Positions 6,291 to 11,396 of a stretch of 11,396 nt of DNA are shown piece by piece. The notes below the pieces were generated by a model. It had not been told where the DNA came from, made no database searches, and saw only the letters and a program-made list of their open reading frames with translations. Positions within the stretch are counted from its first letter, which is position 1. Each line of letters opens with the position of its first letter. The translations under genes and the position numbers were made by a program. The stretch spans positions 1-11,396 of the forward strand of contig CAJKMA010000076.1 of assembly GCA_905200905.1 (NCBI GenBank). Reading direction: 5' to 3'. This DNA is from an uncultured Bacillota bacterium (lineage in GTDB: Bacteria > Bacillota > Clostridia > Lachnospirales > Lachnospiraceae).

Positions 6291-6301
6291 AAAATTTTAT
6301 A

Positions 6302-6330
6302 TGGAAAAAATGGTTTTTATAGTGTATGAT
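6302..6330 (+). promoter_or_regulatory. Probable sigma-A promoter for adk-map-KOW-infA
   Basis: A TATGAT -10 box at 6325-6330 lies 17 bp after a weak -35-like TGGAAA (6302-6307). It is about 40 bp upstream of the adk start and follows the structured element. A second promoter before adk would let adk, map and infA be made apart from the ribosomal-protein genes. The -35 match is poor, so this is tentative. Confidence 0.45.
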
Positions 6331-6368
6331 AGAAACCAAGAGAAGAACCATAGAAAGGGGTAAGGGCT

Positions 6369-7013
6369 ATGAAAATTATTATGTTAGGCGCACCAGGTGC
6401 AGGAAAAGGAACACAGGCAAAAAAAATTGCTGCAAAATATGAAATTCCGCACATTTCCACAGGGGATATTTTCAGAGCAAATATTAAGAACAACACAGAA
6501 CTAGGGAAAAAAGCGAAAACCTATATGGATCAGGGACTTTTGGTTCCAGATGAATTGACAGTAGATTTAGTTATTGACCGTGTTCAGCAGGAAGATTGTT
6601 CTAAGGGTTATATTTTAGATGGATTTCCAAGAACGATTCCACAGGCGGAAAGTTTGGATGCAGCATTAGAAAAAATGGGTCAGAAGGTAGATTTTGCTAT
6701 TAATGTGGAAGTGCCGGATGAAAATATTGTGAATCGTATGTCTGGAAGAAGAGCTTGTGTAGGATGTGGAGCAACATACCATGTGAAATACAATGCGCCA
6801 AAAACAGAAGATGTATGTGATATTTGTGGTGAAAAATTAATTTTAAGAGAAGATGATAAGCCAGAAACCGTGCAGAAACGTCTTGGAGTATACCATGACC
6901 AGACACAGCCTTTAATTGATTACTATGAAAAGGCAGGAGTATTAAAAGAAGTGGATGGTACGGTTGATATGGAAGATGTATTCCAGGCTATTGTCCATGT
7001 GTTAGGAGCGTAA
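6369..7013 (+). CDS. adk: Adenylate kinase, zinc-containing LID type
   Basis: Encodes cytosolic adenylate kinase (214 residues), which converts ATP and AMP to two ADP and keeps adenylate pools balanced. The P-loop GAPGAGKGT is at residues 7-15, the AMP-binding segment STGDIFRANI starts near 30, and GYILDGFPRT is at 80-89. The LID domain carries four cysteines, C130-x2-C133 and C150-x2-C153, the zinc site typical of Gram-positive enzymes. The ATG at 6369 is preceded by AAAGGGGTAAGG. Translation of map begins only 2 bp after the stop, so the two are tightly linked, as in most Firmicutes spc operons. Confidence 0.98.
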   Translation: MKIIMLGAPGAGKGTQAKKIAAKYEIPHISTGDIFRANIKNNTELGKKAKTYMDQGLLVPDELTVDLVIDRVQQEDCSKGYILDGFPRTIPQAESLDAALEKMGQKVDFAINVEVPDENIVNRMSGRRACVGCGATYHVKYNAPKTEDVCDICGEKLILREDDKPETVQKRLGVYHDQTQPLIDYYEKAGVLKEVDGTVDMEDVFQAIVHVLGA

Positions 7014-7015
7014 TA

Positions 7016-7771
7016 ATGTCAGTAACAATTAAAACTGCCAGAGAGATAGAACTGATGCGGGAGGCTGGAAGACTTCTGGAAATCGTGCATAATCAGTTAG
7101 GTGAGTTTATTAAACCAGGCATTAGTACCCTGGATATAGACCGTTTGGGAGAGAAGCTTATCCGAAATCTTGGATGTACTCCAAATTTTTTGCACTATAA
7201 TGGTTATCCAGCGTCCATTTGTGTATCTGTAAATGATGAGGTAGTTCATGGAATCCCAAACAAAAGAAGAATCCTTCAGGAGGGCGATATTGTCAGTCTG
7301 GATGCAGGATTAATTTATAAGGGGTATCATTCAGATGCTGCTAGAACTTATGCCGTAGGCTCCATTTCAAAGGAAGCACAGCAATTAATTGATGTAACCA
7401 GACAAAGCTTTTTTGAAGGAATTAAGTTTGCTAAGGCAGGCAATCATTTAAATGATATTTCTACAGCTATTGCAGCTTATGCAGAAAAATTTGGTTATGG
7501 GGTTGTGCGAGATTTAGTGGGACATGGGATAGGAACACATCTCCACGAAGATCCTCAGATTCCCAATTTTCCACAGAAGCGTCGTGGAATCCGTTTAGTG
7601 CCAGGTATGACACTGGCCATTGAACCTATGATTAATATGGGACGTGCAGATGTGGAGTGGCTGGATGATGAATGGACAGTAGTGACACAGGATGGCACCT
7701 TATCAGCGCATTATGAAAATACGGTGTTGATTACAGAAGGAGAGCCTGAAATTCTCACATTGAATCCATAA
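7016..7771 (+). CDS. map: Methionine aminopeptidase, type I
   Basis: Encodes the cytosolic enzyme that removes the initiator methionine from new proteins after deformylation (251 residues). All five metal ligands of the pita-bread fold are visible: Asp96 (SLDAG), Asp107 (HSDAAR), His170 (GHGIGTHLHE), Glu203 (AIEPM) and Glu234 (HYENTV). His78 matches the substrate-binding histidine. There is no N-terminal zinc-finger or SH3-binding extension, so it is the compact type Ia form. The start ATG at 7016 lies 2 bp after adk, with its ribosome binding site (AGGAGCG) inside the adk coding end. The KOW-protein gene follows after 12 bp. Confidence 0.98.
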   Translation: MSVTIKTAREIELMREAGRLLEIVHNQLGEFIKPGISTLDIDRLGEKLIRNLGCTPNFLHYNGYPASICVSVNDEVVHGIPNKRRILQEGDIVSLDAGLIYKGYHSDAARTYAVGSISKEAQQLIDVTRQSFFEGIKFAKAGNHLNDISTAIAAYAEKFGYGVVRDLVGHGIGTHLHEDPQIPNFPQKRRGIRLVPGMTLAIEPMINMGRADVEWLDDEWTVVTQDGTLSAHYENTVLITEGEPEILTLNP

Positions 7772-7783
7772 GCAGGAGAGACT

Positions 7784-8062
7784 ATGAGAGACTTTACAAA
7801 GGGAATGCTTGCCAGGTCAAAAGCCGGGCATGATACAGGAAAGTGGTATGTAGTCATGGATGTAGACCAGGAGTATGTATACCTGGCAGACGGAGAAGTC
7901 CGTACTCTGGATCGTCTGAAAAAAAAGAAACGGAAACACGTTCAAATATGCTATAAGATTCCAGAATCTTTGGATAAAATTTTAAAAGACGGAACGCAGA
8001 TTCGTGATGAACATATTAAAAGAGCCATGAAAGAATTTAAGAACAATCAGCAGGAGGATTAG
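7784..8062 (+). CDS. KOW-domain RNA-binding protein (L14e/L6e/L27e-like)
   Basis: Encodes a small basic protein (92 residues) of the family usually annotated as KOW domain-containing or ribosomal L14E/L6E/L27E-like in Firmicutes. The KOW-like beta-strands span about residues 5-50 (MLARSKAGHDTGKWYVVM, then EVRTLDRLKKKKRKHVQ). A lysine-rich and mixed-charge C-terminal helix completes it. Genes of this family commonly lie between map and infA in Clostridia, which matches here: 12 bp after map and 3 bp before infA. An RNA or ribosome-associated role is inferred from fold and context; the actual function is not established. The ATG at 7784 has GCAGGAGAG upstream. Confidence 0.9.
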   Translation: MRDFTKGMLARSKAGHDTGKWYVVMDVDQEYVYLADGEVRTLDRLKKKKRKHVQICYKIPESLDKILKDGTQIRDEHIKRAMKEFKNNQQED

Positions 8063-8065
8063 TTT

Positions 8066-8284
8066 ATGTCTAAGGCAGACGTTATTGAAGTAGAAGGAAC
8101 CGTATTAGAAAAATTACCTAACGCCATGTTCAAAGTAGAACTGGAAAATAAACATGTAATTTTAGCGCATATTAGCGGAAAATTAAGAATGAATTTCATT
8201 CGTATTCTTCCAGGAGATAAAGTTACTATTGAAATGTCTCCATACGATTTAAGTAAAGGAAGAATTATCTGGAGAGATAAATAA
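8066..8284 (+). CDS. infA: Translation initiation factor IF-1
   Basis: Encodes IF-1 (72 residues, the standard length), an OB-fold protein that binds the 30S A site during initiation and cooperates with IF-2 and IF-3. The family pattern is complete: ADVIEVEGTVLEKLPNAMF, then HISGKLRMNFIRILPGDKV and the ending YDLSKGRIIWRDK. The start ATG at 8066 sits 3 bp after the KOW-protein stop, with CAGGAGG inside that gene's end. In most Firmicutes rpmJ and rpsM follow infA directly; here a strong terminator and an unrelated gene follow instead. Confidence 0.98.
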   Translation: MSKADVIEVEGTVLEKLPNAMFKVELENKHVILAHISGKLRMNFIRILPGDKVTIEMSPYDLSKGRIIWRDK

Positions 8285-8309
8285 GAAATCTGCATTATTA
8301 GGAGATGAG

Positions 8310-8358
8310 AACCGCTATAGGTAGGACAGAAAAATGTCTGAAACTATAGCGGTTTTTT
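8310..8358 (+). terminator. Intrinsic terminator after infA
   Basis: AACCGCTATAG (8310-8320) pairs perfectly over 11 bp with CTATAGCGGTT (8344-8354). A small inner hairpin (GGACA with TGTCT) fills the loop, and a run of six T (8353-8358) follows. This is a strong Rho-independent terminator and ends the ribosomal operon within 75 bp of infA. Confidence 0.92.
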
Positions 8359-8372
8359 GAAGAAAAATAGGG

Positions 8373-8378
8373 TATAAT
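8373..8378 (+). promoter_or_regulatory. Candidate -10 box upstream of the AraC-type gene
   Basis: A consensus TATAAT lies 65 bp before the regulator start, just past the infA terminator. No good -35 box is seen at the usual 16-18 bp spacing because that position falls in the terminator stem. The rest of the 159-bp gap (8379-8430) is A/T-rich leader sequence with nothing else that I can assign. Confidence 0.4.
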
Positions 8379-8443
8379 AAAGCAAAACATCCATTGATTT
8401 TGGAAAAATACTTCACATAAAAAAAATAAATGGGGATTTTATT

Positions 8444-8983
8444 ATGGATTTTAGAAGTGCGACAGGAAATATGCAAAAAAATTATGATGAGTTGAAACGG
8501 TATCTAAATAAGAAAGAGGGAATAGAGAAGAATCGGCTTGACTATAATAAAATGGCACTGAGAGAGGATGAGAATCATATTATGATCTCTTATCCAAATG
8601 AAGATTTACGGAAAGAGCGTATTATCATCCGGCAAAAATATCGTAATATCCAGATTCCGAAACACAGACATGAATATATCGAGTTGTCTTTTATGCTGGA
8701 AGGTGAGCTTGATATGTATATCGAAGGGAAAAAAATAAAGATGAAATCAGGAGATTTATGCCTGATGGATAAGAATGTAGCACATTCCACAGAAATTGCA
8801 GGAGATGATGTGTGGATGTTTAACATTCTCATGACAGCGGATTTCTTTGATACAATCTTTATGTATTTATTTTCTGATGATAACTATATTTCAAACTATA
8901 TTATCAACAGCTTGTATTCAGAAAGTAAAAAGAAAAATTATATACTCAAACTTCCCACATTAAAAAGTGGGTTCGCACCTTGA
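8444..8983 (+). pseudogene. AraC-family regulator, cupin half only, cut by an IS
   Basis: The reading frame begins at ATG 8444 and keeps about 167 native codons, up to 8944; the last 12 residues (LKLPTLKSGFAP) are read from the IS end. The native part holds a cupin-type sensor domain (about residues 60-130): IPKHRHEYIELSFMLEGELD, then SGDLCLMDKNVAHSTE, with His74, His76, Glu80 and His114 in the positions of the cupin pattern. AraC-type regulators of this build (about 280-400 residues) normally carry two helix-turn-helix motifs at the C-terminus; these are absent, so it should not bind DNA. The lost half is not found on the other side of the IS. The sensed ligand is unknown. Confidence 0.8.
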
Positions 8984-8998
8984 AAAATCAATACTTTA
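8945..8998 (+). repeat. Left terminal inverted repeat of the IS
   Basis: It begins CTCAAACTTCCCAC and ends CAATACTTTA. CCCAC (8954-8958) and GTGGG (8967-8971) form a small subterminal palindrome. It supplies the last 12 codons and the stop of the truncated AraC-type reading frame. It pairs with 10477-10529. Confidence 0.85.
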
Positions 8999-9014
8999 GC
9001 TCACAAAATAGCAA

Positions 9015-10394
9015 TTACGCCGCATGTTCTCCGTATGACAAGGCATTTTGTATGCGTTCTGGAAGTCGCTGAATAAAGCTGGCAGTGAACTCTTCCAACT
9101 GTTGTTCTGTGATGTGAAAATATTCCATTACAGTATCCATCAATGCATCTATGATAATCCTCATGGACTGATCAAACGTTATATCATCAAGTTCATCCAT
9201 CAGGCAAAAGAAAAGTTCGCAGATGGTCTTGTCATCTTCATTCCTTCGCTGTGCAACAGAAAGCATCATATACCGGGTAAATACAATAGCTACATGGGCT
9301 GTTAATGCATCATAAGAAAGACTGCGGCATTCTTTTGCCAGATGGAGATAAGATTTGCAGGATTTGAAGAAGACTTCTATATCCCAGCGTTTCCCATAAA
9401 TACGAATGATTTCTTCTTCGGACAAACCAGTGTCTGTACTGATAATCGCAAGCCAGTCCTTTTTCTTGCTTTTATTACGTACGCAAACGATTTTTGCAGG
9501 AATCGCTTTTTCTCCCACAGTCACTTCAACGGAAAGCAGATATTTTGAACGACCACGACGCTTTCTGTTTTTGCTGTATATTCCTTTGATATTCAGCATT
9601 TTGCCCTGGTAACCATATTTGACCTTGCTGCTCTTCTTGACCATGGCAATCACATCCAAACCCTGTCCCTGTTTCAAAGCAGTGATCGTTTTTGGAGAAG
9701 AAAACCAACTGTCGAAAAGCACATATTTTGCTGTCAGTCCTGACTGCTGGGCAGCTTTGATCAGGTCAATCATAACTTCTGTTGCTTTACGGCGTGACTG
9801 TCTGCGTCGTTTTCCGGCAAGCGAACGACCATCAAAGTTTTCTGCATCAAAAAGCAGATTTTTATCATCCGCTGCTGAAAGCAGACAGTGATTGACGGGA
9901 ATGAAGGAATTTCCATCTGACCATCCAAGAGTCAGCATACGAAAGCCACGCTTGTATTTCATGGAACAATGGTCAAATACCTTTGCCAGAAGTTCAGTTT
10001 TAACAGAGCGGGAACGATCAAACAGGCTGTCATCGATAATAAAAACATCCTTACGTGATTCGTCCGTCAACGGTTTCATGAAACCATTGATAATCTTTCC
10101 TGAAAGAAGCGTTGTAAAACGAAGCCAGTTTGTTTTGGTACTGTTGAGGAATCGGTAAACTGTATTTTTACAGAATCCAGCATCATAAATGCCTGTTTTT
10201 CGTTGCATATACATGCTTCTGTCGGAAAAGATAAGACAAAACAGGTAGCGGAACACATCAATAACAGGAATTCCTTTTAATTTTCCGGCATTGCATTGGA
10301 ACAGCAGCTTTCCCACTTTGAATTCTTTCATAAATTTTGTGACAAAATCAGAAATCTCATTTTCGTGTTTCTTAATCTGTGGTATACTTGACAT
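9015..10394 (-). CDS. IS4-family DDE transposase
   Basis: Encodes a 459-residue transposase that should cut and join the ends of its own IS. The catalytic triad is in place: the first Asp within IDDSLFDRS (D121 or D122), the second in LFDSWFSSP (D228), and Glu340 in the IS4-type Y-(2)-R-(3)-E-(6)-K signature, seen here as Y333, R336, E340 and K347. The frame is full length with no interruption, so the enzyme may be active. Reading on the - strand, AAGGAG precedes the ATG at 10394 by 9 bases. Overlapping + strand frames at 9048-9305, 9342-9548, 9619-9891 and 9892-10158 are shadows. Confidence 0.92.
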   Translation of the reverse strand: MSSIPQIKKHENEISDFVTKFMKEFKVGKLLFQCNAGKLKGIPVIDVFRYLFCLIFSDRSMYMQRKTGIYDAGFCKNTVYRFLNSTKTNWLRFTTLLSGKIINGFMKPLTDESRKDVFIIDDSLFDRSRSVKTELLAKVFDHCSMKYKRGFRMLTLGWSDGNSFIPVNHCLLSAADDKNLLFDAENFDGRSLAGKRRRQSRRKATEVMIDLIKAAQQSGLTAKYVLFDSWFSSPKTITALKQGQGLDVIAMVKKSSKVKYGYQGKMLNIKGIYSKNRKRRGRSKYLLSVEVTVGEKAIPAKIVCVRNKSKKKDWLAIISTDTGLSEEEIIRIYGKRWDIEVFFKSCKSYLHLAKECRSLSYDALTAHVAIVFTRYMMLSVAQRRNEDDKTICELFFCLMDELDDITFDQSMRIIIDALMDTVMEYFHITEQQLEEFTASFIQRLPERIQNALSYGEHAA

Positions 10395-10436
10395 GGCATA
10401 AATCTCCTTGGTGATTAATTGTTTTTCGTCAACTCA

Positions 10437-10445
10437 ATTATACCA
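10437..10445 (-). promoter_or_regulatory. Extended -10 promoter of the transposase
   Basis: On the - strand the sequence reads TGGTATAAT, an exact extended -10 element (TGn then TATAAT), about 43 bp before the transposase start. No good -35 is needed for such a promoter and none is seen at 17 bp. Confidence 0.6.
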
Positions 10446-10476
10446 CTAACAAGGGTTTTATGCCTTTTTTATGCGT

Positions 10477-10529
10477 TAAAGTATTGTTTTTTCAAGGTTC
10501 AGCACACCAAATGGTGTGGGAAGTTTGAG
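10477..10529 (-). repeat. Right terminal inverted repeat of the IS
   Basis: It matches the left end in reverse orientation: on the - strand it reads CTCAAACTTCCCAC at the tip and CAATACTTTA inside. Between them CACACC (10503-10508) and GGTGTG (10513-10518) form a palindrome with an AAAT loop, at the same distance from the tip as the different palindrome on the left. It lies immediately before the ribosome binding site of the next gene. Confidence 0.85.
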
Positions 10530-10557
10530 TAAGAAAAATACACAAAGGAGAAAAAAG

Positions 10558-11202
10558 ATGGGTGAGAAGAAAGAACTGCCTTCAGGGAATAAAGGAAAAT
10601 TTAGCTGGGTAAAAGTCTATTTTGCCAGCAAGGCGGTCAGGATTATTATTTCTATTGTTTTGATTGCTCTGGTAGTTGCAGGGGTAACAGCCGGAGTGAA
10701 GAAATATGCAGAATCCGAGACCAAAACCACAAAAATAGGCTTTGAGGATATTGGAGAATTGGCTACTCAGGTGGCCTACAGTACAGAAGTAAATGTCACA
10801 GACGCATCCAGAAAATTATTCGGAATGACGATTCCTTTTACACAGAGCAAGTACATTTACAGCTACGATGTGATTGTAAAAGCAGGGTTTGATTTCAAAC
10901 AGGTGGAGTGGTCAGAAAATAATGAAACCATTGTGGTTAAGCTGCCACAGGCTGAGATATTGAGCTGTGAAGTTGATACAGAATCCTTTCAGGTGTACCA
11001 CGAAGATGAAAGTATTTTCCGGCGGATTACCCTGGAAGAGAATAATCAAGCACTGAATAATATGAAGAAGCAGGCACAGGATGATGCAATAGAAAACGGG
11101 ATTTTAGAAAATGCCCGTGCTAATGCCGAAACGATTTTGAAGGGATTTTTTGGAAATACATATAATCTGGAAAAGTATAAAATCAAGTTTGTAGATAAGT
11201 AA
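10558..11202 (+). CDS. DUF4230-like membrane-anchored protein
   Basis: Encodes a 214-residue protein with a basic cytoplasmic N-terminus, one hydrophobic segment at about residues 27-46 (IRIIISIVLIALVVAGVTAG-like stretch), and an extracytoplasmic domain with IGFEDIGELATQVAYST and a beta-rich body, ending in an Asn/Lys-rich helix (NNQALNNMKKQAQDDAIENG). This layout matches DUF4230-type proteins of Firmicutes, whose function is unknown. The ATG at 10558 follows AAAGGAG by 7 bases. An upstream in-frame GTG at 10516 lies inside the IS end and is not the start. Its natural promoter has been replaced by the IS right end, so expression is uncertain. Confidence 0.75.
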   Translation: MGEKKELPSGNKGKFSWVKVYFASKAVRIIISIVLIALVVAGVTAGVKKYAESETKTTKIGFEDIGELATQVAYSTEVNVTDASRKLFGMTIPFTQSKYIYSYDVIVKAGFDFKQVEWSENNETIVVKLPQAEILSCEVDTESFQVYHEDESIFRRITLEENNQALNNMKKQAQDDAIENGILENARANAETILKGFFGNTYNLEKYKIKFVDK

Positions 11203-11215
11203 AAATATGTGGGAT

Positions 11216-11259
11216 AAAAAGACGGATAGCCTCAGGATATGAGTCATCCGTCTTTTTTT
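11216..11259. terminator. Bidirectional intrinsic terminator
   Basis: AAAAAGACGGAT (11216-11227) pairs over 12 bp with ATCCGTCTTTTT (11246-11257). An inner CTCA/TGAG hairpin sits in the loop. A seven-T run on the + strand (11253-11259) and a five-A run on the left (11216-11220) let it work in both directions, ending the gene before it and the - strand gene after it. Confidence 0.9.
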
Positions 11260-11262
11260 ACA

Positions 11263-11394
11263 CTATTTTTTATTGTCGAGAATCCCGTCTTCTTTGCCTG
11301 TCACATCATTTTTAGAGATTGCACTTGAGAGAAAAGCGGACTCAAAAAAATATCCGTCATCTTTTGGTTTGAATTGATAGATAACCACATCTTC
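11263..11394 (-). CDS. C-terminal fragment of an unrecognised protein
   Basis: On the - strand a frame enters from beyond the right edge and runs 43 codons to a TAG at 11263-11265. It includes YQFKPKDDGYFFESAFLSS and ends KEDGILDNKK. It is convergent with the DUF4230-like gene and shares the terminator between them, which supports it being the real end of a gene. The 5' part is outside the window and I do not recognise the family. The fragment is hydrophilic with no membrane segment. Confidence 0.6.
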   Translation of the reverse strand, partial: EDVVIYQFKPKDDGYFFESAFLSSAISKNDVTGKEDGILDNKK

Positions 11395-11396
11395 CT

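Larger units (their letters stand above)
8945..10529 (-). mobile_element. IS4-like insertion sequence with long structured terminal inverted repeats
   Basis: The ends are inverted repeats of about 53-54 bp. Both begin CTCAAACTTCCCAC and share inner CCTTGAAAAA and CAATACTTTA blocks; the left end is 8945-8998 and the right end 10477-10529. Between the shared blocks each end has its own palindrome: CCCAC/GTGGG on the left, CACACC/GGTGTG on the right. One transposase gene fills the interior on the - strand. The length of 1585 bp fits the IS4 group. No convincing target duplication abuts both ends: only TA matches, plus a 9-bp AAGAAAAAT offset from the left tip by 6 bp and from the right tip by 1 bp. 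The element separates a broken regulator gene from an unrelated gene. I cannot name the exact IS. Confidence 0.88.

Noticed and set aside
8305..8349. 14-residue frame starting ATGAGAACC after infA
   Set aside because: It runs through the terminator hairpin, and the GGAG before it touches the start codon with no spacing; not rpmJ and not a convincing leader peptide.
9619..9891. + strand frames of 60-90 codons within the IS
   Set aside because: They lie antisense to a full-length transposase with intact catalytic motifs, and have no domain features.
8930..10539. AAGAAAAAT as a 9-bp target-site duplication of the IS
   Set aside because: The copies are not equally close to the two IS tips (6 bp versus 1 bp), and A-rich sequence makes a chance match likely.

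Overview
The window is a stretch of a low-GC, Gram-positive chromosome. The gene order, the zinc-ribbon (type Z) S14, the zinc-type adenylate kinase, the small KOW protein between map and infA, and strong AGGAGG-type ribosome binding sites all point to a Clostridia member, most likely Lachnospiraceae (a Blautia/Ruminococcus-like gut anaerobe). The family assignment is inference from protein character, not from a search.

Bases 1-8284 are the end of the S10 operon and the spc operon on the + strand: rplP (3' end only), rpmC, rpsQ, rplN, rplX, rplE, rpsN, rpsH, rplF, rplR, rpsE, rpmD, rplO, secY, then adk, map, a KOW-domain protein gene and infA. Most gaps are 2-40 bp, as expected of one long transcript for ribosomal proteins, the Sec translocon channel, adenylate kinase, methionine aminopeptidase and initiation factor IF-1. 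Three gaps are far longer and hold structure. The rpsN-rpsH gap (181 bp) carries two long hairpins of matching architecture and a five-times repeated short motif. The rpsH-rplF gap (154 bp) has a short tandem repeat and a bulged hairpin. The secY-adk gap (182 bp) can fold into a compact three-way junction closed by a 17-position stem, or may be a small miniature transposon; it also holds a likely promoter for adk.

At 8285-8360 a strong intrinsic terminator ends the operon right after infA. The usual continuation (rpmJ, rpsM, rpsK, rpsD, rpoA, rplQ) is not in the window. A fragment of an AraC-type regulator gene follows, keeping only its cupin sensor half.

The regulator is cut by a 1.58-kb insertion sequence (8945-10529) with about 53-bp imperfect terminal inverted repeats and one IS4-type DDE transposase on the - strand. 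Beyond it lies not the rest of the regulator but a gene for a membrane-anchored DUF4230-like protein (10558-11202), so the IS junction probably marks a deletion or rearrangement. A terminator that could serve both strands (about 11216-11259) separates this gene from the 3' end of an unrecognised - strand gene running off the window.

The features most likely to be underdescribed are the structured intergenic elements inside the ribosomal operon and the palindromic subterminal ends of the IS.
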